From contig NZ_QUZZ01000003.1 of NCBI RefSeq assembly GCF_003545695.1, forward strand, positions 310,001 to 374,000: a stretch of 64,000 nt of DNA, read 5' to 3'. Positions 42,033-50,718 of this stretch are shown here, one piece after another. The DNA comes from Taibaiella helva (GTDB lineage: Bacteria > Bacteroidota > Bacteroidia > Chitinophagales > Chitinophagaceae). The translations under genes were made by a program, and so were the position numbers. The first letter of the stretch is position 1, and each line of letters begins with the position of its first letter. A model generated the notes under the pieces. It was given only the letters and a program-made list of their open reading frames with translations. It was not told the origin of the DNA and ran no database searches.

Positions 42033-42521
42033 TTATTTAACGGTCATTTTGTTCTCAACCTTTTTAGGTTTGATCTCGTTCACTTTCTGCATCAGCTTGG
42101 GCAGGTCGGCTTTTTTGATCTCGCCGTTCAGGGTCACAACACCTTCTTTTACGGTAACGGTTACACCGGGATATTCCTGGATAGCAGCGGTAGCGGCAGT
42201 AGTCAGGGCGTCATCAGGATTTACGACTACAGGCGCGGGTGCCGGTGCGGGGGGCGGTGCTACGGTAGTCTGGTTCACTACGGATTTTACGCCTTCTACT
42301 TTCTTAGCGGCCTCTTCAGCCGCTGCTTTGGCGGCCTCGTCGGTTACTTCGCCGCTCAGGGTGGCGACGCCATCTTTAACGTCTACGACTACGCCGGGCG
42401 CTGCGGCTTCGATCTTAGCCTTAGCTTCGGCGTCCTTCTTTTCCTGGGATTTGCAGGAAGTCATACCAGCAGCCAGTCCGGCTACGAGGGTAAGGGTCAT
42501 TGCGGTGTGTTTCCAATTCAT
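42033..42521 (-). CDS. BON-domain lipoprotein (two BON domains)
   Basis: A 162-residue lipoprotein. Signal with lipobox GMTSC at residues 18-22 after TLTLVAGLAA. Two BON domains (about 34-78 and 100-160), with the repeated core GVVVDVKDGVATLSGEV and GVTVTVKEGVVTLNGEI, joined by an Ala/Pro-rich linker (APPPAPAPAPVVV). BON domains bind phospholipid and act in outer-membrane or periplasmic stability. ATG 42521 gives the signal peptide; the frame is open 13 codons upstream. First gene of an operon with the SH3 protein. Confidence 0.88.
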   Translation of the reverse strand: MNWKHTAMTLTLVAGLAAGMTSCKSQEKKDAEAKAKIEAAAPGVVVDVKDGVATLSGEVTDEAAKAAAEEAAKKVEGVKSVVNQTTVAPPPAPAPAPVVVNPDDALTTAATAAIQEYPGVTVTVKEGVVTLNGEIKKADLPKLMQKVNEIKPKKVENKMTVK

Positions 42522-42680
42522 AAGCGTTCTTTTTTTGGAGTAAGTGTTTAAAAGAAACAAAAGAGTACGTCAGCAAAATACACAAGTGTTTTAATCAAAA
42601 TACATGCCACAAAAAATATTAACGATTAATTTTCTGTAAGGTTTGGCAAAAATAAAATTCCTCCCGGCTGTGACAGGTAC

Positions 42681-42710
42681 AAAAAAAGAGCTGCCGGAAG
42701 GCAGCTCTTT
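42681..42710 (-). terminator. Terminator of the bacilliredoxin gene
   Basis: Minus strand: AAAGAGCTGCC (42710-42700 side) pairs with GGCAGCTCTTT (42695-42685 side), tetraloop TTCC, then a run of seven T (42687-42681). Confidence 0.88.
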
Positions 42711-42730
42711 GAGAAAAATTTATTTATGGC

Positions 42731-43144
42731 TTAGCAATATTCGTCGTAAGCTTGTTTCAGGTTGGCCGAGATCATGGCAGCAGAGCGGCCTTCGATCATA
42801 TGGCGCTCGATCATATGCACCAGCTGGCCGTCTTTGAACAGGGCAATAGCCGGTGAAGACGGAGGGTAAGGCAGCAGATAGGTACGGGCCTGCTTGACGG
42901 CGTCAAGATCGAAACCGGCAAAAGAAGTTACGGTACGATCCGGCTTCTTGCCATCGCCTTGCAGGGATTCCAATACGCCGGGACGGGCAGTGCCTGCGCT
43001 GCATCCGCATACGGAGTTGATCACCAGCAGGGTGGTGCCTTGTTGGGGTAAAGTACTGTCTACTTGCTCGGGAGTCAGCAGTTCCTGAAAGCCGCTTTGC
43101 GTCAGCTGGGCTTTCATGGGGTTAACGAGTTCTGCGGGATACAT
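42731..43144 (-). CDS. BrxA/BrxB family bacilliredoxin
   Basis: A 137-residue bacilliredoxin (YphP/YqiW family) with a Cys46-Gly-Cys48 active site (INSVCGCSAG). The conserved start MYPAELVNPMKAQL, SAGTARPGV and SPAIALFKDGQLVHMIERH follow the family. In Firmicutes these proteins reduce mixed disulfides with bacillithiol on proteins; Bacteroidota versions are assumed to do the same with bacillithiol or a similar thiol. An exact TAATTTTG box lies at 43183-43176. Divergent from hutG. Confidence 0.93.
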   Translation of the reverse strand: MYPAELVNPMKAQLTQSGFQELLTPEQVDSTLPQQGTTLLVINSVCGCSAGTARPGVLESLQGDGKKPDRTVTSFAGFDLDAVKQARTYLLPYPPSSPAIALFKDGQLVHMIERHMIEGRSAAMISANLKQAYDEYC

Positions 43145-43175
43145 AATATTCTATATTTTTAATATGATTCTGCAG

Positions 43176-43183
43176 CAAAATTA
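43176..43183 (-). promoter_or_regulatory. -7 promoter box of the bacilliredoxin gene
   Basis: Exact TAATTTTG on the minus strand, 32 bp before the ATG at 43144. Confidence 0.45.
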
Positions 43184-43259
43184 GTCCTTTTCCCCGGCAT
43201 TGGCGAAAGCAGCGGTTCAGGTTTTTCTATAGCAGAATAAAATTTTCGCACAGGCTTGC

Positions 43260-43267
43260 TAAGTTTG
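43260..43267 (+). promoter_or_regulatory. -7 promoter box of the formimidoylglutamase gene
   Basis: Exact TAAGTTTG, 26 bp before the ATG at 43293; no TTG at the expected place. Confidence 0.45.
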
Positions 43268-43292
43268 TGCCTTAAACAGCAACTAATTTCCG

Positions 43293-44312
43293 ATGGTACA
43301 ACTCCGCATTTATCATGAAGAGGAACGGCAGACGCTGGTTGCCCGGCGGGAAGGGGAAACCCGGCTGGGAGAAACGATTGGGTTGGCCGCTGTTGCAGGC
43401 AATGCCGATGAGGCGTTGGCCGGCTCGCCCGCCCGCTTCGTGATCCTGGGGCTGCCCGAGGATATCGGCGTAAGGGCCAACGGCGGGATCGGCGGGGCAC
43501 ATACCGCCTGGCCGGGATTCCTCAAAAGCTTTCTGCATATCCAGCAAACGGCTGCTTTCCGGGGAGAAGATTTCCTGCTGCTGGGCGAATACAACTTTAA
43601 CGATTGGTTGCTGAATTGCAGCGATGCGGGGATTGAGCAGCTGCGAAGCTATACTGCGCATATCGACGCCGAAGTGCACCCGTTGATCCATAAGATTGTT
43701 ACTGCCGGTAAGATACCGCTCGTGATCGGCGGTGGTCACAACAATGCTTATCCCCTGCTTAAAGGAACGGCGCTGGCGCTGGGAAAATCACTTAACGTCA
43801 TCAACCTGGATGCGCATTCTGACTACAGGGTGATGGAGGGAAGACATAGCGGCAACGGTTTCCGTTACGCGCACCAGGAGCATTTCCTGACCCGCTATGC
43901 CATGCTGGGCCTGCATGAAGCGTACAACAGCCAGCCCGTAGCTGCTGAGCTGAAAGCCAATCCCGATCTGCTACCCCTGTTCTGGGACGATATATTTGTA
44001 AGGGGAAAAATGCGCTGGAAGGAAAGCCTGCAGCAGGCGCTGGACTTTGTAAAGGGCAATGCCTTTGGTGTTGAGCTCGATGTGGATTGCATACAGCAGG
44101 CGCTGAGCAGTGCTGCCACTCCGGTGGGTATGACTACGCATCATGCCCTTCAATACCTGTACCATTGCGGCCTTGCGGTCAACGCCGTTTACCTGCACCT
44201 GCCAGAAGGTGTGGTGGAAAGAGCCGACGGGCAGCAGGATGTATTTACGGGCAAGCTCCTGAGCTACCTGGTACAGGCCTTCGTTAAGGGGGTGCTGGAA
44301 CGCAATGCCTGA
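43293..44312 (+). CDS. hutG: Formimidoylglutamase-like ureohydrolase (arginase family)
   Basis: A 339-residue arginase-superfamily hydrolase. The binuclear Mn ligands are visible: His149 (GGGHNNAYP), Asp173-x-His175-x-Asp177 (NLDAHSDYR), and Asp263/Asp265 in VELDVDC. The N-terminal LGLPEDIGVRANGGIGGAHTAW fits formimidoylglutamase (EC 3.5.3.8), which releases formamide and glutamate from N-formimino-glutamate in histidine breakdown. The acidic motif reads ELDVDC rather than SxDxDxxDP of true arginases, which also favours HutG-like over arginase. Other hut genes are not in the window except ftcD 20 kb away. Confidence 0.85.
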   Translation: MVQLRIYHEEERQTLVARREGETRLGETIGLAAVAGNADEALAGSPARFVILGLPEDIGVRANGGIGGAHTAWPGFLKSFLHIQQTAAFRGEDFLLLGEYNFNDWLLNCSDAGIEQLRSYTAHIDAEVHPLIHKIVTAGKIPLVIGGGHNNAYPLLKGTALALGKSLNVINLDAHSDYRVMEGRHSGNGFRYAHQEHFLTRYAMLGLHEAYNSQPVAAELKANPDLLPLFWDDIFVRGKMRWKESLQQALDFVKGNAFGVELDVDCIQQALSSAATPVGMTTHHALQYLYHCGLAVNAVYLHLPEGVVERADGQQDVFTGKLLSYLVQAFVKGVLERNA

Positions 44313-44388
44313 AGCTGCCCTACCTGCAGTAGAGCGCAGATTGAAAGAAGGCGATGTTTGCAGGACAACTTACTGCATCGCAAGGGGC

Positions 44389-44430
44389 AAAAGAGAAAAG
44401 TTGAGACCGGATCTCAACTTTTCTCTTTTT
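44389..44430. terminator. Long bidirectional terminator between hutG and cysS
   Basis: An 18-bp perfect stem: 44389-44406 pairs with 44412-44429, loop CCGGA. A-rich left arm and T-rich right arm give T tracts on both strands. It overlaps the cysS stop codon. Confidence 0.88.
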
Positions 44431-45922
44431 AATCTATAGAATAGCTTACTGCGCCATCTTTTTCGTCTTTAAGCTGTATACCTGCAGCCGCCAGCATATC
44501 CCTGATCTTGTCGGAGGCGGCATAATCTTTGCGGGCACGGGCTTCACGGCGCATTTCAATCACCAGCTGCAGCACGCTGTCCAGCTTGCTGTCATCGTTC
44601 TGCTGCAACGGCTGCAGGCCCAGGATATTTTCCAGGTAGGTGTGGAAGGTATCCAGCATCAGCTGTTGCGCATCCTGGCTGATAGCATTGGCCTTGATCT
44701 GGCCGCCCTTAATGCCATTGATCACCGGGGCGAGCTCAAACAGATTAGCGATCACTTTGGCCGTGTTGAAGTCGTCATTCATATCGTCGGCGCAGGCATG
44801 GCAGTAGTCCAGTACTTTCTTTTCCAGTTCTGGATCTCCTGCTGTCGTACTACCCGTCAGGGGCAGCTTCTGCAAGACCTCATAGGCTTCCCATAGCCGG
44901 CGCAGCGCCTTTTCGGATGCCTGGAGGGCTTCATTGGAAAAGTCCAGCGTGCTGCGGTAATGCGTCTGCAAGATGTAGAAACGGATCACCATAGGATGGT
45001 AAGCCTGCTCGAGCATGGGGTGGTCTCCGCTGAAGAGCTCGGTAAGCTTGATCACATTGTTATAGCTCTTCCCCATCTTACGGCCATTGATGGTGATCAT
45101 ATTGTTGTGCATCCAGTAGTTTACAGGCGCGCAGCCGTGCGCGATGGTGCTTTGTGCGATCTCGCTTTCATGATGAGGGAACTGCAGGTCCATGCCGCCG
45201 CCGTGTATGTCGAAGCGCTGGCCCAGGTACTTGCTGCTCATGGCCGAGCACTCGATGTGCCAGCCGGGAAAACCTTCTCCCCAGGGGCTTTTCCAGCGCA
45301 TGATATGTTCGGGCGGCGCTTTTTTCCATAGGGCGAAATCGGCACGGTCCCTTTTTTCTTCCTGGCCTTCCAGCTCGCGCGTGGTTTCCAGCAGGTCTTC
45401 GATCACGCGTCCCGACAATTTGCCGTAAGGATATTCCGCAGCATATTTTTTGACATCGAAATATACCGAACCGTTCACCTCATAAGCAAAGCCCTTGGCG
45501 ATAATATCTTCGATCATGTTGATCTGCTCGATGATATGGCCGGTCGCCGTAGGCTCTATAGAGGGTTCCAGGTTGTTGAACTTGCGCATGCCCCAGTGGT
45601 AAAGGCTGGTGTATTTATGCACCAGCTCCATAGGCTCCAGCATTTCCAGCAAGGCCTTCTTGGCGACCTTGTCTTCCGCTTCGCGTCCCTCCTCTTCAAA
45701 ATGCCCGGCATCGGTAATGTTGCGCACATAACGCACTTTATAGCCCAGGTGCTGCAGGTAGCGGTTCACCACATCGAAAGTAATGTAGGGGCGCGCATGC
45801 CCCAGGTGAGACTCGCCGCTTACCGTAGGTCCGCAGACATAGAGGCCTACATGGCCCGGGGTAATGGGGACAAATGCTTCTTTCTGGCGGGTATAGGAGT
45901 TGTATAAATGTAAGGTCGACAT
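44429..45922 (-). CDS. cysS: Cysteinyl-tRNA synthetase
   Basis: A 497-residue CysRS. HIGH-type motif SHLGH (38-42), zinc ligand Cys30 in YVCGPTVSG, second zinc region [15 protein letters not shown] and [18 protein letters not shown], and the class I KMSKS motif in the form KMGKS (282-286), then the helical anticodon-binding tail ending [22 protein letters not shown] 45922 matches the family; seven more upstream codons are open. TATTTTTG promoter box at 45948-45941. Confidence 0.97.
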   Translation of the reverse strand: MSTLHLYNSYTRQKEAFVPITPGHVGLYVCGPTVSGESHLGHARPYITFDVVNRYLQHLGYKVRYVRNITDAGHFEEEGREAEDKVAKKALLEMLEPMELVHKYTSLYHWGMRKFNNLEPSIEPTATGHIIEQINMIEDIIAKGFAYEVNGSVYFDVKKYAAEYPYGKLSGRVIEDLLETTRELEGQEEKRDRADFALWKKAPPEHIMRWKSPWGEGFPGWHIECSAMSSKYLGQRFDIHGGGMDLQFPHHESEIAQSTIAHGCAPVNYWMHNNMITINGRKMGKSYNNVIKLTELFSGDHPMLEQAYHPMVIRFYILQTHYRSTLDFSNEALQASEKALRRLWEAYEVLQKLPLTGSTTAGDPELEKKVLDYCHACADDMNDDFNTAKVIANLFELAPVINGIKGGQIKANAISQDAQQLMLDTFHTYLENILGLQPLQQNDDSKLDSVLQLVIEMRREARARKDYAASDKIRDMLAAAGIQLKDEKDGAVSYSID

Positions 45923-45940
45923 ATTCCAAAAGGTGAACCG

Positions 45941-45948
45941 CAAAAATA
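45941..45948 (-). promoter_or_regulatory. -7 promoter box of cysS
   Basis: Exact TATTTTTG on the minus strand, 19 bp before the ATG. Confidence 0.45.
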
Positions 45949-46009
45949 AGGGATAGTTGGGAATGCCGTAATAGGAATTGCCGTACGGACTATAGTGCCG
46001 GAATAGCCG

Positions 46010-46017
46010 TATTTTTG
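46010..46017 (+). promoter_or_regulatory. -7 promoter box of the FAD oxidoreductase gene
   Basis: Exact TATTTTTG, 35 bp before the ATG at 46052. Confidence 0.45.
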
Positions 46018-46051
46018 CCGCCGTATTGATCGTTCTTCATTCCTAAATAGA

Positions 46052-47617
46052 ATGCCACAGGAAATCACCCTTCGCCTCAGTCCTGCCGAAGCTGCGCAGG
46101 AGCCTCTTTTGCGGCGCTACGCCGCGCAAAAGCTGCAGATAAAGCCCGAAAGAATTAATGCCGTGCAGGTGCTGCGCCGCTCGGTAGATGCCCGCGGCAG
46201 CCAGATCATGATGCAGCTGCTGGTCAATGTATTCGTTGAGGAGCCTTTTAAAGATGCGTTTGCTTTTTCACACCGGCTGCAGAACGTCAGCGGAAAAGAG
46301 CCGGTGATCGTGGCGGGCGCAGGCCCGGCCGGCTTGTTTGCTGCGCTGAAGCTGATCGAAAGCGGACTGCGTCCCGTCATACTGGAACGGGGCAAGGATG
46401 TCCGCAACCGGCGCCGCGACCTGGCGGCCATGAACAAACAGGGTATCGTGAACCCGGAATCGAATTACTGCTTCGGCGAAGGTGGCGCCGGAACCTACAG
46501 CGATGGTAAGCTGTACACCCGGTCGACCAAGCGGGGTAGCGTGCTGCGCAGCCTGCAATGGTTCCGCAATTTCGGTGCGGAAGAAAAGATATTGTACGAG
46601 GCGCATCCGCATATCGGTACCAATAAGCTGCCGGGTATCATCGTAGCCATGCGCGAAGCGATCGAGGCTTGCGGCGGGCAGGTGCTGTTCGATACCAGGC
46701 TTACAGACTTCATCCTGGAGGGGGACACGCTGAAAGGCGCTGTGGTCAACTGTGGGCAGCGGATCGAAGCCCGGGCGCTGATCCTCGCGACAGGGCATTC
46801 GGCACGGGATATTTTTGAGCTGCTGCATCGTCGTAATATCCATATCGAAGCGAAACCCTTTGCTCTGGGTGTGCGTATCGAACATCCGCAGGAGCTGATC
46901 AATGACATCCAATATGGCTGCGATCCTTCGGCATTCGGCGATATGGTAGGACCGGCTTCCTATTCTCTGGTAAGTCAGGAGCTGGGCCGCGGTGTATTTT
47001 CTTTCTGCATGTGCCCTGGGGGCATCATCGCGCCGGCCTCTACCGAAGAAGGAGCGCTGGTGGTGAATGGATGGTCGCCCTCAAAAAGAGATAATCCCTA
47101 CGCTAATTCCGGTATGGTGGTCGCGGTCGATGAAAAAGATTTTGCACGTTATGGATTTACGGGACCGCTGGCCGCCATGCATTTTCAGCAGATGGTCGAG
47201 CGCAGAGCCTGGACGGCGGGAGGTGGCTTGCTTAAAGCGCCGGCCCAAAGGATGACGGATATGGTCAGCCTAAAACGCTCAGCGACCTTGCCCGATTGTT
47301 CTTACCTGCCGGGTGTGACCAGCGCTTTGCTGCACGAAGTATTGCCCGGCGAGGTTTACCAGTCATTGAGCAAGGGATTCGTTTCTTTCGGTAAAAAAAT
47401 GAAAGGATATTATACCAATGCTGCCATCGTAACGGCGACGGAATCCCGTACCTCTTCGCCGGTGCGTATTCCAAGGGATAAGGATAGCCTGCAGCATGTG
47501 CAGGTTAAAGGATTATTCCCCTGTGCGGAAGGCGCGGGTTACGCCGGTGGGATCATTTCTGCGGCGATGGACGGGGAGCGGGTGGGGGAGGCTACTGCAA
47601 CGTATTTAACGTTTTAA
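46052..47617 (+). CDS. FAD-dependent dehydrogenase, COG2509-like
   Basis: A 521-residue flavoprotein. Residues 1-80 form a small domain (ITLRLSPAEAAQEPLLRRYA), then the FAD Rossmann motif VIVAGAGPAGLFAALKLIESG (about 85-105) and GKDVRNRRRDL (arginine-rich), SNYCFGEGGAGTYSDGKLYTR (about 137-157), LATGHSARDIFELL, and the C-terminal FPCAEGAGYAGGIISAAMDG which closes the FAD site. This arrangement is shared by the widespread uncharacterised COG2509 family (YtfP/HI0933-related). Substrate unknown. Its stop is directly followed by a perfect 21-bp palindrome. Confidence 0.88.
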   Translation: MPQEITLRLSPAEAAQEPLLRRYAAQKLQIKPERINAVQVLRRSVDARGSQIMMQLLVNVFVEEPFKDAFAFSHRLQNVSGKEPVIVAGAGPAGLFAALKLIESGLRPVILERGKDVRNRRRDLAAMNKQGIVNPESNYCFGEGGAGTYSDGKLYTRSTKRGSVLRSLQWFRNFGAEEKILYEAHPHIGTNKLPGIIVAMREAIEACGGQVLFDTRLTDFILEGDTLKGAVVNCGQRIEARALILATGHSARDIFELLHRRNIHIEAKPFALGVRIEHPQELINDIQYGCDPSAFGDMVGPASYSLVSQELGRGVFSFCMCPGGIIAPASTEEGALVVNGWSPSKRDNPYANSGMVVAVDEKDFARYGFTGPLAAMHFQQMVERRAWTAGGGLLKAPAQRMTDMVSLKRSATLPDCSYLPGVTSALLHEVLPGEVYQSLSKGFVSFGKKMKGYYTNAAIVTATESRTSSPVRIPRDKDSLQHVQVKGLFPCAEGAGYAGGIISAAMDGERVGEATATYLTF

Positions 47618-47660
47618 CTCATAACGCTTATAGGGTTTCAAACCCTATAAGCGTTATGAG
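47618..47660. repeat. Perfect 21-bp inverted repeat, copy 1
   Basis: Arms 47618-47638 and 47640-47660 are perfectly complementary around one central C (47639). The inner core CTTATAGGGTTT/AAACCCTATAAG is shared with the palindrome at 47981-48023. It begins one base after the oxidoreductase stop codon and lies between two convergent genes. No T tract follows, so either a mRNA-stabilising or Rho-aided terminator, or a member of an intergenic palindrome family. Confidence 0.85.
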
Positions 47661-47663
47661 GAG

Positions 47664-47918
47664 TTACGCATTCGGCGGGTCTTTCTTATCTTTATCCGTC
47701 AGCTCGTCGAATTTGTCGGTGAGCTTCTCTTTCAGCTCCGATGCCTTTTCTTTCGTGGCGCTCCAGGCATCTCCGGCAGCGTCTTCAACTTTATCCCATA
47801 CCTGCTCGGCTTTATCTTCCACCTTTTCCCAGGTTTCGCCTGCTTTGTCTTTCAGGTCGTTCAGGGTATCCTTCAGCTTGTCGAAGAATCCCTCCTCTTT
47901 CTTTTGCTCTTCGTTCAT
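47664..47918 (-). CDS. Small amphipathic coiled-coil protein (YtxH/LEA-like), hypothetical
   Basis: An 84-residue, highly charged protein made of heptad-like helices (EEGFFDKLKDTLNDLKDKAG, ETWEKVEDKAEQVWDKVED, SATKEKASELKEKLTDKFDE) with Trp at regular positions. The pattern resembles YtxH, apolipoprotein or LEA-type stress proteins, which often have little sequence conservation. No signal peptide. Function unknown. It is bracketed by two related palindromes and preceded by a TAGCTTTA box (one mismatch) near 47949-47942. Confidence 0.65.
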   Translation of the reverse strand: MNEEQKKEEGFFDKLKDTLNDLKDKAGETWEKVEDKAEQVWDKVEDAAGDAWSATKEKASELKEKLTDKFDELTDKDKKDPPNA

Positions 47919-47980
47919 AACATTAAGATTTAAGGTTTTTGAATAAAGCTAAGTTAAGTATTCCGGCAGACACTTGTTGG

Positions 47981-48023
47981 TTTTCCCCTCTTATAGGGTT
48001 TGAAACCCTATAAGAGAGGAAAA
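47981..48023. repeat. Near-perfect 21-bp inverted repeat, copy 2
   Basis: Arms 47981-48001 and 48003-48023 pair at 20 of 21 positions around a central G (48002; mismatch 47987/48017). The inner core is the same as in the palindrome at 47618-47660, while the outer bases differ. It lies 3 bp beyond the aspartate kinase stop codon. Confidence 0.85.
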
Positions 48024-48026
48024 ACC

Positions 48027-49292
48027 TTATTTTACCACGACCTGCACCGTGTTCCGGGTTTTCTGCTCCAGCAGCAGCACACGGCCTTTGGTCAGCTCTT
48101 CCAGTATAGAGGGTGTATAATGACGGATGGTAAGCAATTGCACATCGTCGTTCTTCAGCACTTTATAGTCTTTTTCCAGGGCTTCTACCAGTGAACGGAT
48201 CTTGTCTTCCCGATTGTCGACGCAGACCACAAGGCTGATGGCGGCATTCTGAATAAGGTTGATCTTGACATGCTGGGCATGGAAGATGTCGTACAGGTTG
48301 CGCAGGTTTTCTTCCGTAATAAAAGAAAAATCGCGGCTGGTGACCTGAAGCAGGATCTGGTCCTTCTTGAGCACGATCAACGGCGGGTAAACGAATGTAT
48401 CGGTGGTATTCTGGATCACGGTTCCCTTCAGGCGGGTATCCAGGAAGCATTTTACATACAGGGGGATATTGGCGTTCTGCAGGGGCTTGATGGTCTTGGG
48501 GTGGATGACCTGGGCGCCATAGTAGGCCATTTCGATCACTTCATGGTAGGTGATCTCCTCGATCTTTACGGTATTGGGAAAAAGCTTGGGGTCGGCATTC
48601 AGCAGGCCTTCTACATCCTTCCATATGCTTACCGATTGTGCCGGAAGCATCGCGGCCAGCAGCGCTGCGGTGTAGTCCGATCCCTCTCTTCCCAGCGTGG
48701 TGGAATTATTGTCGGCGGTGCTGCCGATGAAGCCCTGGGTGATCACGATGCCGCTTTTCTCCAGCGCAGGCACCACGTTTTTCTGTACCTGGTTCCTTGT
48801 AAATTCAAAATCGACCACCGGGTCGCGGTAGGTATCATCGGTGCGGATGAGGTCCCTGGCGTCGATCCACTGGTTAGTGTACCCCTGCTCTTTGAGGTAG
48901 GCGCTGAAGATGGTGGTGGACAGGATCTCACCGATGCACACGATCTGGTCGTACACATAATCCGGATGCTGCACGCCCGCATCGTCGATGGCCCAATGCA
49001 TTTCGGTGTAGTATTCGTTGAGCCGGTGCATCATGGCTTCGTAACCTGGAGCGCTCAGCAAGGCCTTGGCATAATCGTTATGGGCGGCCTCCAGCGTGGC
49101 GAGCTTTTCCAAAGCGGCTTCCCGCCGGTCCTCCAGCGCTTCCTTAACAATGGCCTCGAGCGCATTGGTTGTTTTTCCATAGGCTGAAACAACGACCACC
49201 AACGGCGTGCCGCCGTAAGCGATGATCGGTAACAGCGCCTGCATCCGTTCCGGGTTGGCTATTGATGCGCCACCGAATTTGTAAACCTGCAT
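48027..49292 (-). CDS. Aspartate kinase
   Basis: A 421-residue monofunctional aspartokinase, first step of the aspartate family (Lys, Thr, Met, Ile, DAP). Kinase domain start VYKFGGASIANP (3-14), VVVVSAYGKTTNAL, TLGREGSDYTAALLAAML (about 200-217) and WKDVEGLLNADPKL are the conserved catalytic segments. The C-terminal 100 residues (LIVLKKDQILLQVTSRDFSF... AQHVKINLIQNAAISLVVCVD) form the ACT-type regulatory region. No fused homoserine dehydrogenase. It follows the aminotransferase gene by 83 bp on the same strand, both downstream of a leader with a Thr-rich peptide and terminator. Confidence 0.94.
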   Translation of the reverse strand: MQVYKFGGASIANPERMQALLPIIAYGGTPLVVVVSAYGKTTNALEAIVKEALEDRREAALEKLATLEAAHNDYAKALLSAPGYEAMMHRLNEYYTEMHWAIDDAGVQHPDYVYDQIVCIGEILSTTIFSAYLKEQGYTNQWIDARDLIRTDDTYRDPVVDFEFTRNQVQKNVVPALEKSGIVITQGFIGSTADNNSTTLGREGSDYTAALLAAMLPAQSVSIWKDVEGLLNADPKLFPNTVKIEEITYHEVIEMAYYGAQVIHPKTIKPLQNANIPLYVKCFLDTRLKGTVIQNTTDTFVYPPLIVLKKDQILLQVTSRDFSFITEENLRNLYDIFHAQHVKINLIQNAAISLVVCVDNREDKIRSLVEALEKDYKVLKNDDVQLLTIRHYTPSILEELTKGRVLLLEQKTRNTVQVVVK

Positions 49293-49375
49293 GTTCTTTT
49301 TTTGTATAGACAGTGATGAATAAACGGTTGTTGGCCGGGGCGCCTGCCCCGGAATAAAGATAAAAGCTGCCGGTT

Positions 49376-50632
49376 TTATTGCAGTGCCAGGAGCGCCTGT
49401 TCCAGCTTTTCAAATACATCGTCGAGCTCTTCCATACGGCAGGTGCCAACGCTGATGCGGTACCAGGGCGACTCCCGGTCTGCTCCAAAACAATGGAAGG
49501 GTACTATCGCCAGGCCGGCTTCGCTTAAGATATATTGTGTTACCGCTTCCTGTGTATCCAGGACTTTGCCCTTGGCTGTTTTTCCTTTAAGGTCGAGCTT
49601 AACGGTGAGGTAGATAGCGGCTTGGGGGGCGATAGCATCGACGGCATGGCCTCTTTGTTTGAGGGTTTCAAAGCCCCTGAATATTTTCCAGAGCCTCACT
49701 TCCAGCTCTTCCTTGAAGAATTCCAGGAACTCATCCACATCTTCGGTATTGGCCAGGAAATCGGCAGTGGCCTTTTGCTCTGCAATAGGCGCCCAGGCGC
49801 CGATGTGGCTCAGCAGCGCTTTCATCTTGGCCATAACAGGGGCCGGTCCCATGGCCCATCCCACACGCACGCCGGTCGCGGCAAAAGCTTTGGAGATGCC
49901 ATCGATGGTGATCGTATAAGCTTTCATCTCAGGCCGTAAAGCCACCGGATGATAATGGCGGGTATCGCCATAGGTAAGCGTAAAATACATCTGGTCAAAC
50001 AATACGTATAATTTCTTTTCATCCTCGCCACGGCTGCGGTTTTCGGCCAGCACCAGGTCGCATATTTTTTCCAGCGCTTCCTTGCTCAAAGTAGTGCCGG
50101 TCGGGTTCTGCGGCGTGCAAAGGCAAAGCAATGCGGCGCCCTTTATATGTGGTGCGATCTCCTCGGCCGTAGGCATGAAGTCGTTCTCCGGCAGCGCCGT
50201 GATCTCGCAAGGTGTGCCATGGTTCAGGTGTGTATAGTGGTTGTTGTTCCAGGAGGGTACGGCATAGATCACCTTATCGCCCGGATCGACAATTGTACTG
50301 AACAGGGAGTAGATCAGCGGACGGCCGCCGCTGGCGATCTGGATCTCGCCGGGTTCATAGCGGACACCTTCATAATGATCGATAAAATCGCATACCGCTT
50401 CCCTGAGAGCCAGTATGCCGTCGGCCGGGGGATAATTGGTCATGCCTGCACGGTATGCTTCTACGATGCCGTCTTCCAGCGCTTCGGGAATGGGGAAAAT
50501 AGCAGGAGCAAAATCACCGATGGTGTAGTTGTAAATTTTTTCGCCATTGCGAATCCTGTTGTTGATCTCGTTGCCGAGTTTCACGATCTCAGAACCAATT
50601 AGTGATTCTGCAAGCTTGCTCAGTTTGCTCAT
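49376..50632 (-). CDS. Pyridoxal-phosphate aminotransferase, class I/II (aspartate aminotransferase-like)
   Basis: A 418-residue fold type I aminotransferase. PLP Lys248 in TIDGISKAFAATGVRVGW, nucleotide/phosphate-binding ASGGRPLIYSLFST, LCTPQNPTGTTLS (Asn and Pro of the substrate site) and the C-terminal Arg in WYRISVGTCR. Close in layout to aspartate or aromatic aminotransferases of Bacteroidota. ATG 50632 is the preferred start (SKLSKLAESLIGSEIVKLG); the longer open frame upstream passes through the attenuator hairpin and is rejected. Operon partner: aspartate kinase downstream. Likely regulated by attenuation from its 150-nt leader. Confidence 0.92.
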   Translation of the reverse strand: MSKLSKLAESLIGSEIVKLGNEINNRIRNGEKIYNYTIGDFAPAIFPIPEALEDGIVEAYRAGMTNYPPADGILALREAVCDFIDHYEGVRYEPGEIQIASGGRPLIYSLFSTIVDPGDKVIYAVPSWNNNHYTHLNHGTPCEITALPENDFMPTAEEIAPHIKGAALLCLCTPQNPTGTTLSKEALEKICDLVLAENRSRGEDEKKLYVLFDQMYFTLTYGDTRHYHPVALRPEMKAYTITIDGISKAFAATGVRVGWAMGPAPVMAKMKALLSHIGAWAPIAEQKATADFLANTEDVDEFLEFFKEELEVRLWKIFRGFETLKQRGHAVDAIAPQAAIYLTVKLDLKGKTAKGKVLDTQEAVTQYILSEAGLAIVPFHCFGADRESPWYRISVGTCRMEELDDVFEKLEQALLALQ

Positions 50633-50651
50633 CGGGTAGCTATTTACAATT

Positions 50652-50680
50652 AAAAAAAGGCTCACCATTCTGGTAAGCCT
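50652..50680 (-). terminator. Attenuator-like terminator in the leader of the aminotransferase-aspartate kinase operon
   Basis: On the minus strand AGGCTTACCA (50680-50671), loop GAA, TGGTGAGCCT (50667-50658; one mismatch), then a T run (50657-50652). It ends about 20 nt before the aminotransferase ATG, so transcription must read through it. It follows a tiny Thr-rich ORF, the layout of amino-acid operon attenuators. Confidence 0.8.
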
Positions 50681-50718
50681 CCTGTATCTTGTTTTGGGTA
50701 CACAATACAATGCCGGGA

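Noticed and set aside
50633-50710. 26-codon N-terminal extension of the aminotransferase
   Set aside because: Runs through the attenuator hairpin and T tract; the ATG at 50632 gives the family start.
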